Shown here: positions 7,490 to 15,747 of the stretch, one piece after another
Position numbering within the stretch: the first letter of the stretch is position 1
Layout of the letters: every line of letters begins with the position of its first letter
Assembly: GCA_034111325.1 (NCBI GenBank)
Contig: JAWUXM010000038.1
Coordinates: 1 to 24,352 of the forward strand
Reading direction: 5' to 3'
Length of the DNA stretch: 24,352 bases
DNA from: JAWUXM01 sp034111325
GTDB taxonomy: Bacteria > Pseudomonadota > Alphaproteobacteria > Rickettsiales > JABIRX01
Notes under the pieces: model-generated
Told to the model about the DNA's origin: nothing
What the model saw: only the letters and a program-made list of their open reading frames with translations
Databases searched by the model: none
Translations under genes and position numbers: made by a program

Positions 7490-8986
7490 ATGATCGATTT
7501 TAAAAAGATTATAAAAAGCACGCTCTTCCAAAAACAGTTTCAGCGCTATAAATTATTTTTTGTATTTTTGTTGGGGAGTCTGGCGATTCTATCTAGCCTC
7601 TACACATATTTTACAATGAGTAGTGGTTTTGCTCTTTATGATGTTAAGCCATCCTTTCCTCTGAAGCTAGTTGTCTTTGATATATTCCTGATTGTACTAT
7701 TGCTAGCTATCATAGGGATGCATGTTTATACGCATGTGAAGCATCATCGCAAACACTTTATTGGCGGTGAGTTTCAAAGCAAGATCATCTATAGTTTCGT
7801 TACGATAGCGATTTTGCCATCTATCATTATCATGATGTTTTCCTTCTCCTTCTTGAATTCTGGCGTGCAGATGTGGTTTAATGAAAGGATTGATAACGCA
7901 TTAAATGATTCACTGAAAATATCGCAAATTTATGTTGATGAGCATAAGGATAATATTGCGGATGATTTACATGCGTTAAAGCGCTTTGCTGCCCAAAATA
8001 CGGATTTGTTATTACGTGATTCTAATGAGTTTGAAAAGAGATTTGCTGGTCAAGCTGCTATGCTTTCTTTGACTGAGGCGGTCATATTCTTTCACAAAGA
8101 TAGTTCCGCAAGTAATAATGTTTTGGCAAAAACCTCTTTTTCCTTTTTCCCTGATGTGGAGAATATCCATCTGAGTGACTATAAGGACGATGATCGGCTC
8201 GGTGTAAAATTAATTTTCAATAAGGATGACAATTATATTAGAGCGATCGAGAAATTTGATGTAATTCCCAACGCATATATATTGGTAGGTAAGTTAGTTA
8301 ACGACCATGTGATTAGCTATATTAACAATGCAAAAGCTGCATCTGGTGAATATGTAAGTTTGCAAGAAGAAGTTAGTAAATTACAGCGTCAGTTTATATT
8401 TATATTTGTAATAATCGTAATTTTAATTTTGCTTGCAGTAACTTGGTTTGGAATGTTCTTGGTAGGTGATTTTATTAGTCCAATTATCCACGTCGTTAGT
8501 GCATTAAAAAGTGTTAGAAAGGGTGATTATAAGGTTCGGGTTAATAAAGAGAAGGGGCGAAAGGATGAAGTGTCAGATCTAATAGGGGCGTTTAACAATA
8601 TGACAGAACAGGTCGAGAAAGCTAATAGTGAACTTGCTTCGGAAAATCATATAGTTAATGCGCAAAAAACATTCTTGGAGACAGTGCTAGGTGCGATGCC
8701 AGCAGCTATGTTGGTTCTTGATACTGAAAAGAAGGTGAAAATTTTCAATAAGGCAGCTCGTACTGTTTTTGCTGATGATGACCTTAAAGGTCAAAATGCG
8801 GTGATGGTGTTGCCGGAAATTGAGGAGATTATTAAAATTTTAGAAAAGGCACCTGATATGTCTGTAAAACAGGTGATATTTACAAAGATCAATAATGAAA
8901 GTAAAAAATTACTAGTTTCAGTTTCTGTTGAACAGAGTGGTGGGGAGATTAGTGGGTATATAGTAAACATCTCCGACCTATCATAA
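7490..8986 (+). CDS. NtrY-like membrane sensor lacking the kinase domain
   Basis: N-terminal two-thirds of an NtrY-type nitrogen/redox sensor. Seen: three N-terminal transmembrane segments (about 21-43, 58-80, 99-122), an extracytoplasmic sensor region (~123-300), a fourth TM (~302-327), a HAMP linker (~328-382, ISPI start, DEVSDLIGAFNNM end), and a PAS domain (~390-498) beginning QKTFLETVLGAMPAAMLVLD. The frame ends at NISDLS. In full-length NtrY (~700+ aa) this is where the VxFDDIT junction leads into the dimerisation/phosphoacceptor helix (H-E-I-K-N-P) and the ATPase domain; both are absent, and no kinase coding remains in the following 280 bp. The 498 codons have no internal stop or frameshift, so the shortened protein looks maintained. 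The stop codon abuts a palindromic element. It may act as a signal receptor without phosphotransfer, or be an early pseudogene. Confidence 0.88.
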   Translation: MIDFKKIIKSTLFQKQFQRYKLFFVFLLGSLAILSSLYTYFTMSSGFALYDVKPSFPLKLVVFDIFLIVLLLAIIGMHVYTHVKHHRKHFIGGEFQSKIIYSFVTIAILPSIIIMMFSFSFLNSGVQMWFNERIDNALNDSLKISQIYVDEHKDNIADDLHALKRFAAQNTDLLLRDSNEFEKRFAGQAAMLSLTEAVIFFHKDSSASNNVLAKTSFSFFPDVENIHLSDYKDDDRLGVKLIFNKDDNYIRAIEKFDVIPNAYILVGKLVNDHVISYINNAKAASGEYVSLQEEVSKLQRQFIFIFVIIVILILLAVTWFGMFLVGDFISPIIHVVSALKSVRKGDYKVRVNKEKGRKDEVSDLIGAFNNMTEQVEKANSELASENHIVNAQKTFLETVLGAMPAAMLVLDTEKKVKIFNKAARTVFADDDLKGQNAVMVLPEIEEIIKILEKAPDMSVKQVIFTKINNESKKLLVSVSVEQSGGEISGYIVNISDLS

Positions 8987-9110
8987 AAATCTAATTCTTT
9001 TGAGCGCTTTTTGCTAAACTGCTTCTTTTTTTATCGGTCATGTATGAAGTATACGCTCTCTCAAAAAAACTCATGGTTTAACAAAAATCATCTCAAAACC
9101 CTTTAGATTT
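8987..9110 (+). repeat. stop-codon palindromic element, copy 2 (subtype B)
   Basis: 124 bp, beginning directly after the TAA (8984-8986) of the truncated ntrY. Ends AAATCTAA/TTTAGATTT; arm TTTTTGCTAAAC with GTTTAACAAAAA; tip ATGTAT-GAAGT-ATAC. The central part differs from subtype A (GCTTC-T-run-ATCGGTCA) and matches the copy at 19356. The remainder of the spacer (9111-9266) carries only the promoter below. Confidence 0.88.
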
Positions 9111-9188
9111 TATTCAATCTTATTCTATCTAGCGGTTTGTAGTTCCTGCTTAAAAGAAAGATATTCTCGACAAACATGAACGAAAATC

Positions 9189-9217
9189 TTGTTGTAAAAA
9201 CATCTATGTTGTATTAA
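9189..9217 (+). promoter_or_regulatory. putative sigma70 promoter for ntrX-gdh
   Basis: TTGTTG (9189-9194), a 17-bp spacer, then TATTAA (9212-9217), 49 bp before the ntrX start. Each hexamer matches the consensus at four of six positions with ideal spacing. It would allow ntrX-gdh to be transcribed independently of the truncated ntrY. Confidence 0.45.
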
Positions 9218-9266
9218 TGATTCCGTCTACCAACTTAGTGTTGGGTATAGAAATTAAAAAACATTT

Positions 9267-10664
9267 ATGGCTGATATTCTTATTCTCTCAAATGCACCTG
9301 CGCAACGCAAAGAACTCGGTGATATTTTAAAGCGTAACTCACATGACCATGAAATGGTCTCTAACCTTTGTGACTTTGATAAACAGGCTTCAGGGAAGTT
9401 GCCTCTTATTTTCATTATAGATCTTAACAATTTAAACAGTGTGGCAATTGCTGATATTTGTGAATTGCTAAGTCATAAATATTATGAAGCGCCAGTTTTA
9501 TTCATTAGTGCTGAAACAGAGTTGGATCAGTTAGTAGGAATTGCTGTGCAAGAAATAGGCTTTATTGAAAAACCATTTAATGAACAGAAAATTCAACGGG
9601 CAATCAATAGTATGATTGATTTGCACCGGCTGAAAATTGAAAACACCGAGTTAAAAGCACACTTTGTTTTAGAAGCACCTTTGATGGGGAATTCAGCGCT
9701 AATTGAATCCTTGCGGGCTAAAGTCACCAGTGCAGCAAATGTTGATCATCATCTGTTAATTAAAGGTGTGATCGGCACAGAGAAAACTGCTTTGGCAAAT
9801 ATAATCCATAGGCAATCAAAACGTAAAGATCAGCCATTTGTTACTTTTAATTGTAGCCTACACAATGATGAAAGCACCCAATTATTTGGCTCTCTTATTG
9901 ATGAAAAACAAGACGTAATTATTGGTTTGCTAGAAAAGGCTGGGCATGGAACATTAGTTCTAGAAGAATTTCATAATCTTTCACAAGACACACAAAGACG
10001 TATGGTGGATTATGTAAAATCAGGTTTGATCTGTCGCATTGGCGATAAGGGAGGATTTAAGATCGATGTACGAATTATTGCCACCTCTTCAAAAGATCTG
10101 AGTAAATATAACTTGCTGCCAGAGTTAGTAAAGTTACTCAGCAAAGTAACAATTGAAGTTCCAGTTTTGGCTGAGCGTCGGGAGGATATACCTGCTTTAT
10201 GTGAGTATTTTTTAAAAAGAGCATCAGAGAAATTATCATTGCCTAATAAAACATTAAGACATTGCGCACAGGCAGCATTACAAGCCTTTGACTGGCCATG
10301 TAATTTAAAGCAATTAGAAAATGTAATGGAGACATTATTATTACTTGCTGAAAAGGAGGATAAGTCCGATATTACTTCTGATATTTTACCCCCAGAGGTA
10401 TTTATAAATAGCCCAGCGACAATTAGCCCTATGGTAAATTATGACATGCTTTCTAAAAACCTGAAGGAGGCACGTAATATTTTTGAAGGGCAGTATATTA
10501 AATCACAGATGGAGCGTTTTGGCGGGAATATCTCCTATACGGCAGCATTTATTAATATGGAACGCACAGCTTTACATAGGAAGCTTTTAGGTTTAGGTTT
10601 GCGCAGTAGCAGCGCTAGGCAAGAGATTAAAGCAGGGCAGAGCCGCAAGAAGAACGTCAATTAA
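9267..10664 (+). CDS. ntrX: NtrX-like regulator with decayed receiver and ATPase
   Basis: Order: receiver-like domain (1-120), AAA+ domain (~137-365), Fis-type HTH (~398-446). The HTH is well kept (F-G-G-N-I-S-x-T-A-A-F-I-N-M-E-R-T-A-L-H-R-K-L), identifying it as NtrX. Receiver: the paired acidic residues after strand 1 are Ser8-Asn9, so the Mg-binding pocket is lost, although Asp52, Ser81 and Lys102 remain. AAA+: Walker A is GVIGTEKT (the second Gly is Glu, Lys173 kept), Walker B is LVLEEF, the GAFTGA sigma54-contact loop is missing between LFG (207-209) and HGTLVLEEF, the usual Arg-finger block reads LPELVKLL, and sensor 2 is WPCNLKQLEN. GAFTGA loss is known in other alphaproteobacterial NtrX proteins; the added loss of catalytic residues is more extreme. 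Probably a phosphorylation- and ATP-independent DNA-binding protein. No frameshift. Next gene gdh is 16 bp away. Confidence 0.9.
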   Translation: MADILILSNAPAQRKELGDILKRNSHDHEMVSNLCDFDKQASGKLPLIFIIDLNNLNSVAIADICELLSHKYYEAPVLFISAETELDQLVGIAVQEIGFIEKPFNEQKIQRAINSMIDLHRLKIENTELKAHFVLEAPLMGNSALIESLRAKVTSAANVDHHLLIKGVIGTEKTALANIIHRQSKRKDQPFVTFNCSLHNDESTQLFGSLIDEKQDVIIGLLEKAGHGTLVLEEFHNLSQDTQRRMVDYVKSGLICRIGDKGGFKIDVRIIATSSKDLSKYNLLPELVKLLSKVTIEVPVLAERREDIPALCEYFLKRASEKLSLPNKTLRHCAQAALQAFDWPCNLKQLENVMETLLLLAEKEDKSDITSDILPPEVFINSPATISPMVNYDMLSKNLKEARNIFEGQYIKSQMERFGGNISYTAAFINMERTALHRKLLGLGLRSSSARQEIKAGQSRKKNVN

Positions 10665-10680
10665 ATTTGAGATTAGAGAT

Positions 10681-13600
10681 ATGACAATAAGATCCATTAA
10701 AGATATTAATAACAATATTGCAACTTTGATTAAAAATAAATCAAAGGAGATTGGTGGTGACCATAATTTTGAAGAATATATCAAGCAATTTTACAATAAA
10801 GTCATCCATGTAGACTTAATGGAGAAAGATCACGATCATCTTTTTGCATTAGTTAAATCGAGCTATGAATTTTTTCAAAACCATAATCAAGATGTTAAAA
10901 TAAGAATCTTCAACCCAACTTTGAAAAAAGATGGTTGGGAGTCTGAAAACACGGTGATTGAAATAGTGAATAGTGACATGCCGTTTTTGGTGGATTCACT
11001 GACTGCTGAAATAAACCGTAATGGCTATAAAGTTGAAAGAATCATCAATCGTGTTTTAAAAACATGCCGCAATAAATCAGGGCAATTAACTGATATTATC
11101 GATAGGGAAGCTGATACGGATGTTAAATGTGGTTATGAATCAATAATTCATTTTCAAATATCGCTTATTGCTGGCAAGGAGCGCATGTACAAGCTGCAAG
11201 CGAACATTGAAGATGTATTATCCTTAGTGAAGATTTCAGTTGATGATTGGGCGGCGATTTTAGAGAGGCTTGCAACGGTTAGAGGCTATGTAGCAGCGTT
11301 AGGTTCTAAAATGAAAATAGAGTCGGTTGCTGAAATAGTCGAATTCCTTAAATGGGTTGAGGATAGGAATTTTATCTTGCTTGGTTTTATTGAGTATTCG
11401 ATCAAAGATAATGGTGATACAATTTCTTTCGTGACGGAGAAGAACTCGCCTTTAGGGCTTATGCGTGCACCAAATATGCAGGAGCATAATTTTGATGATT
11501 TAACAGAAATTAGCAAAAAAATATTTAATCCAGCCAAGGAAAAACCATTTATTTTAGATGTAGTAAAATCGGCCGCCAAATCTCCAATTCACCGTCCAGT
11601 TCATATGGACAATATCCGTATTCAGAAATTAGATAAATCTGGCAAAGTAATTGGTGAGTATCGCTTTTTTGGTTTGTTCACGTCAGTGGTATATTATCAA
11701 GATGCACGTTTGATTCCACTAATCAGAAGTAAAATTGACTATGTTTTAGAGCGTGCCAACTTTTCACCAAGTGGGCACAATGGTAAAGAATTACTGGCTA
11801 TTCTTGAAGGCTATCAAAGAGAAGAAGTTTTTCAAATAGATCAAGAAGAGCTGTTTGAAATTTGCATAGGAATTGTCTCTCTTTCTGGTCGTTCGGTTGT
11901 GCGTTTATTCGCTAGGAAGGATAAATTTGAGAGATTTGTTAGTGTTATCTGTTTTATCCCGCGGAGTAATTTTAGTACGGTTACTAGAGAGCAAATTCAA
12001 AATATTCTTGCTACAGCCTTTAATGGAACGATCTCAGCGCATTATGCACAAGTGACGGATATGCCAATGGCAAGGGTGCATTTCATTATTAAGACGCAAG
12101 CTGGTTATATTCCTGATGTTAATTTTGATCAGTTAGAAAAAATAATCAGTAAAGTCTCAATGTTGTGGAAGGATGCATTCTTAACTTCACTCGGCAATAA
12201 GATGAATGAAGATGCAGCGGAAGAAACATTTGCAATCTACCAAGATGCATTCCCTGTCTCATATCGTAATGAATTCCGCACTTCTGGGACATTATATGAT
12301 ATTAGGGGTATAGAAGAGGCAATAAAATCAAATGATGTAATTTTTGATTTATATGAAGAGAAAAAGGACAAAAGAGAGGTTTTTCATCTTAAAATATACA
12401 ACTCCACTGAGCAAATAGAGCTTTCAGCAATCATGCCAATTTTAGAGAATTTTGGCTTAAATGTTATAAGTGAGCATACATATCTAATTTGCCCACAGAT
12501 TGAAGATTCAATTAAAAATGTATGGATTCATCATTTTAGATTCAAAGTGCGTAATATTGATAAGCCATCATTAGAGGATATTGATAATATATTCGAAGAG
12601 GCCATTTATAAAAGTTGGAAAGGCCTTATCGAAAATGACATGCTCAATGTTCTAGTTATGAAGTCAGCACTTGGTTGGCGTGACATTGTAATATTGCGTG
12701 GTTTAAGTAAATATTTGCAGCAAACGAATTTCTCTTATAGTTACCAATTTGTTGTTGAAGCATTGACACGCAACTATGATTTAGCCAAATGTCTAGTTGA
12801 GCTGTTCTATATTAAATTCAACCCTGATTGTGATCTTGATCGTGATGTGCATGCAGCACAAATCAGGACTTACATTAATAAAAAATTAACTGGAGTTTCT
12901 AATGTTGCGGATGATTCAGTAATTCGTAAATTTGTTGAAGTAATAGAAGCGATTCTAAGAACCAATTTTTTCCAGAAATATAAAGAGGGTGATTATAAAG
13001 AATATGTCTCTTTCAAACTTGATAGTAGTAAAATAGCGGAGATCCCCTTGCCAAAGCCGCATGCTGAGATTTTTGTTTATTCATCTCGTACTGAAGGTGT
13101 GCATTTGCGTGGTGGTGAAGTTGCAAGAGGTGGTTTGCGTTGGTCGGATCGCAAAGAGGATTTTAGAACTGAAGTGCATGGTTTAGTAAAAGCCCAAATG
13201 ACTAAAAATGCAGTGATTGTGCCAGTTGGTTCAAAAGGCGGTTTTGTTGTTAAGGAGGATTTGGAGGGTTTATCACGTGATGAATTTATGGCTGCAGGAA
13301 TTAGAAGCTATAAAACCTTCTTATCAGGTCTGTTAGATCTTACTGATAATATTGTTAAAAATAAAATTGTGCCGCCAGTTGATGTGGTGCGTTATGATGG
13401 TGATGACCCTTACTTAGTAGTTGCAGCAGATAAAGGCACGGCTACTTTTTCTGATATTGCTAATGAGATTTCGGCTGAATATAATTTTTGGTTGGGTGAT
13501 GCTTTTGCTTCGGGTGGTTCGCAAGGTTACGATCATAAAAAAATGGGTATTACTGCAAAAGGTGCTTGGGTTTCAGTCAGACGCCATTTTCTTGAAATGG

Positions 13601-15531
13601 GTTTAGATACGCAGAAAGAAGATTTTTCAGTGGTGGGTATAGGAGATATGTCTGGTGATGTATTTGGTAATGGCATGCTATTATCAAAACATATAAAGCT
13701 TATTGGGGCATTTAATCATATGCATATATTTATTGATCCAACGCCAAATGCAGCCAAATCCTTTATTGAAAGGGAGAGGTTGTTTAAATTGCCAAGATCT
13801 GGTTGGGCTGATTATAACACAAAGTTAATGTCGAAAGGTGGAGGAGTTTTTGAGAGAAGTGCCAAAACTATTAAAATTACCAAGCAGATGAAGTTGGCTT
13901 TAGATATTGATGATAATATCTTAACACCAGATGGCTTAATAAAGGCGCTTTTAAAAGCGCCTGTCGCTTTGTTGTGGAATGGTGGTATTGGTACTTATAT
14001 CAAAGCAAAGAAAGAGACGCATTTTGATGTAAATGATAAAGCTAATAACAGTCTACGCATTAACGCTGATGAGTTGCGTTGTGATGTAGTAGGTGAGGGA
14101 GGAAATCTTGGTTTAACTCAAAAAGGTCGTATAGAATATGCAATTGGTGGAGGTCGTATAAACACTGATGCAATTGACAATTCAGCGGGAGTAGATTGTT
14201 CTGACCATGAAGTAAATATCAAAATTGCGTTAGAAGATGCAGTTAATGCAGGCAAGCTAAGCATAAAAGATAGGAATGCGCTTCTTATTAAAATGACTGA
14301 CGAAGTTGCCGCATTGGTTTTGCGTGATAATCGTTTGCAAACGCAAGCTATCAGTATTGCTCAATCACAGGGGATTCGCAATCTTGAGCAGCAAGCTAGG
14401 CTAATTGATCGTTTGGAGAAACTTGGTTTCTTAAATAGAGATGTAGAATTCTTACCAGATAATGAAGAACTTGCTAAGAGGCATAGTGAAGGCAGAGGGT
14501 TAACTCGCCCTGAGCTAAGTGTATTATTTGCGTACAGTAAATTATATCTCTACCAAAATCTTGTTGAGTCAGATTTAACTGAGGATGAATATTACTATCG
14601 TGATCTGGTTCGTTATTTTCCGCCAGTACTTGTGAGTAAATTTGAGTCGGAGATTGCTAATCATAAATTAAGAAAAGAAATTATCGCAACGGTGGTAACT
14701 AACAGTATGGTAAATCGCCTAGGAATTACATTCTTCAATAGGCTTGCCGAAGATGTTGGGATGAAACAATGTGATATTGCACGTGCATATACAATCATGC
14801 GCGATTCCTTTAAATTACGCGAGATGTGGCGTGAGATCGAAGCGCTAGATGGCATTGTTGAGGCTGCTGTGCAGATTCAAATGTTTAGAGATATTATGAT
14901 TCTTGTTGAGCGTTCAACTGGTTGGTTTTTGCGTAATCTGGATCAGCCATTAAATATTCAAAAAATAGTTGATGAGTTTTCACCAGTCATCGAAGAAGTG
15001 GGCAAAAAGCTTGATAACATGCTCTCACCAGAGGCAAGGGAGCTTTATCATGAACGTTATGAAAATTATGTTGCTAGTGGTGTTCCAGTAGCCTTGGCGA
15101 AAAGAGTTTCTGCAGTGGATAGCTTGGCCAGTGCCTGTTATATTGTGCAAGTTTTCAAAGAAAATGATGTGCCAATTGAGCTGGTAGCACATATTTATTT
15201 CGAATTGGGCAATGTTATGCATTTACGTTATCTGCGTCTTATGGCGTCTAAAATCCCTTTAGACAGCTATTGGGAGAAATTATCGGTTAAGAGCTATATT
15301 GATAGCTTATTCGATCAGCAAATGCGCCTGACTAATGAAGTCGTCAAATCTGCTTCTAAAGCTGGTAAAGATAAATCACATAGTGAGGCAGTTGAGCATT
15401 GGTTGACAGAGAACCGAAAGCAAGTTGAGCGGTTTAGTGATTTAATAGAAGATATTAAATTGCATGATGCACCAGATTTTTCAATGTTGTTAGTTGCGGG
15501 ACACAGAATCAAAGAAGTTAGCCGCAACTAA
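10681..15531 (+). CDS. gdh2: NAD-dependent glutamate dehydrogenase, 180-kDa class
   Basis: A 1616-aa enzyme of the large bacterial GDH class (Bac_GDH, about 1600 aa), which oxidatively deaminates L-glutamate to 2-oxoglutarate with NAD+ and so feeds the TCA cycle. The N-terminal half carries ACT-like regulatory regions (for example FLVDSLTAEINRNGYKVERI near 100-120). The catalytic core is visible from ~815: GGLRWSDRKEDFRTEVHGLV followed by KAQMTKNAVIVPVGSKGGFV, then GIGDMSGDVFGNGMLLS and NHMHIFIDP for the NAD-binding part, and VGEGGNLGLTQKGRIEYA. Full length, no interruption. The start ATG sits 16 bp after ntrX, suggesting one transcript and regulation by NtrX. In a symbiont with amino-acid-based energy metabolism this enzyme and complex II would act in the same pathway; that is inference. 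The stop codon adjoins palindromic element copy 3. Confidence 0.97.
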   Translation: MTIRSIKDINNNIATLIKNKSKEIGGDHNFEEYIKQFYNKVIHVDLMEKDHDHLFALVKSSYEFFQNHNQDVKIRIFNPTLKKDGWESENTVIEIVNSDMPFLVDSLTAEINRNGYKVERIINRVLKTCRNKSGQLTDIIDREADTDVKCGYESIIHFQISLIAGKERMYKLQANIEDVLSLVKISVDDWAAILERLATVRGYVAALGSKMKIESVAEIVEFLKWVEDRNFILLGFIEYSIKDNGDTISFVTEKNSPLGLMRAPNMQEHNFDDLTEISKKIFNPAKEKPFILDVVKSAAKSPIHRPVHMDNIRIQKLDKSGKVIGEYRFFGLFTSVVYYQDARLIPLIRSKIDYVLERANFSPSGHNGKELLAILEGYQREEVFQIDQEELFEICIGIVSLSGRSVVRLFARKDKFERFVSVICFIPRSNFSTVTREQIQNILATAFNGTISAHYAQVTDMPMARVHFIIKTQAGYIPDVNFDQLEKIISKVSMLWKDAFLTSLGNKMNEDAAEETFAIYQDAFPVSYRNEFRTSGTLYDIRGIEEAIKSNDVIFDLYEEKKDKREVFHLKIYNSTEQIELSAIMPILENFGLNVISEHTYLICPQIEDSIKNVWIHHFRFKVRNIDKPSLEDIDNIFEEAIYKSWKGLIENDMLNVLVMKSALGWRDIVILRGLSKYLQQTNFSYSYQFVVEALTRNYDLAKCLVELFYIKFNPDCDLDRDVHAAQIRTYINKKLTGVSNVADDSVIRKFVEVIEAILRTNFFQKYKEGDYKEYVSFKLDSSKIAEIPLPKPHAEIFVYSSRTEGVHLRGGEVARGGLRWSDRKEDFRTEVHGLVKAQMTKNAVIVPVGSKGGFVVKEDLEGLSRDEFMAAGIRSYKTFLSGLLDLTDNIVKNKIVPPVDVVRYDGDDPYLVVAADKGTATFSDIANEISAEYNFWLGDAFASGGSQGYDHKKMGITAKGAWVSVRRHFLEMGLDTQKEDFSVVGIGDMSGDVFGNGMLLSKHIKLIGAFNHMHIFIDPTPNAAKSFIERERLFKLPRSGWADYNTKLMSKGGGVFERSAKTIKITKQMKLALDIDDNILTPDGLIKALLKAPVALLWNGGIGTYIKAKKETHFDVNDKANNSLRINADELRCDVVGEGGNLGLTQKGRIEYAIGGGRINTDAIDNSAGVDCSDHEVNIKIALEDAVNAGKLSIKDRNALLIKMTDEVAALVLRDNRLQTQAISIAQSQGIRNLEQQARLIDRLEKLGFLNRDVEFLPDNEELAKRHSEGRGLTRPELSVLFAYSKLYLYQNLVESDLTEDEYYYRDLVRYFPPVLVSKFESEIANHKLRKEIIATVVTNSMVNRLGITFFNRLAEDVGMKQCDIARAYTIMRDSFKLREMWREIEALDGIVEAAVQIQMFRDIMILVERSTGWFLRNLDQPLNIQKIVDEFSPVIEEVGKKLDNMLSPEARELYHERYENYVASGVPVALAKRVSAVDSLASACYIVQVFKENDVPIELVAHIYFELGNVMHLRYLRLMASKIPLDSYWEKLSVKSYIDSLFDQQMRLTNEVVKSASKAGKDKSHSEAVEHWLTENRKQVERFSDLIEDIKLHDAPDFSMLLVAGHRIKEVSRN

Positions 15532-15657
15532 AATCTAATTCTTTTGCATGCTTTTTGACACATAACCTTCACTTATTTCGACTCGTGTACGAAATTGTAC
15601 ACTTCGCTCATTCGTTCAGGACATGTGTCAAAAATCAAAGAAAAATCTCTTAGATTT
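15531..15657 (+). repeat. stop-codon palindromic element, copy 3 (subtype A)
   Basis: 127 bp, starting in the last base of the gdh TAA. Ends AAATCTAA/TTAGATTT; TTTTTGACACAT pairs with ATGTGTCAAAAA (12 of 12), where copy 1 has TTTTTGACAAAT/ATTTGTCAAAAA: a compensated A-T to C-G change. The tip GTGTAC/GTACAC is also compensated relative to copy 1. Loop strands ATAACCT and AGGACAT are conserved. Confidence 0.9.
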
Positions 15658-15712
15658 CCTCTCTTGGATTTCCTCTCAATGGGCTGAAAAAATGACAAAT
15701 TATATCTGCGTC

Positions 15713-15732
15713 ATTCCCTCGTAGGAGGGAAT
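15713..15732. repeat. GTCATTCCC-type hairpin between convergent genes
   Basis: A perfect 8-bp stem ATTCCCTC (15713-15720) with GAGGGAAT (15725-15732), loop GTAG, in a GCGTCATT...AATCCATA context like a dispersed repeat type seen in many alphaproteobacterial genomes. It lies between the converging gdh and metG ends and could terminate either transcript, although no T-run follows. Confidence 0.55.
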
Positions 15733-15747
15733 CCATACTATAAAAGA

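Noticed and set aside
9111..9266. Remnant of the missing NtrY kinase domain
   Set aside because: No frame in this 156-bp stretch gives H-E-x-x-N-P or ATP-binding motifs, and it is far too short; no frameshift would restore the kinase.
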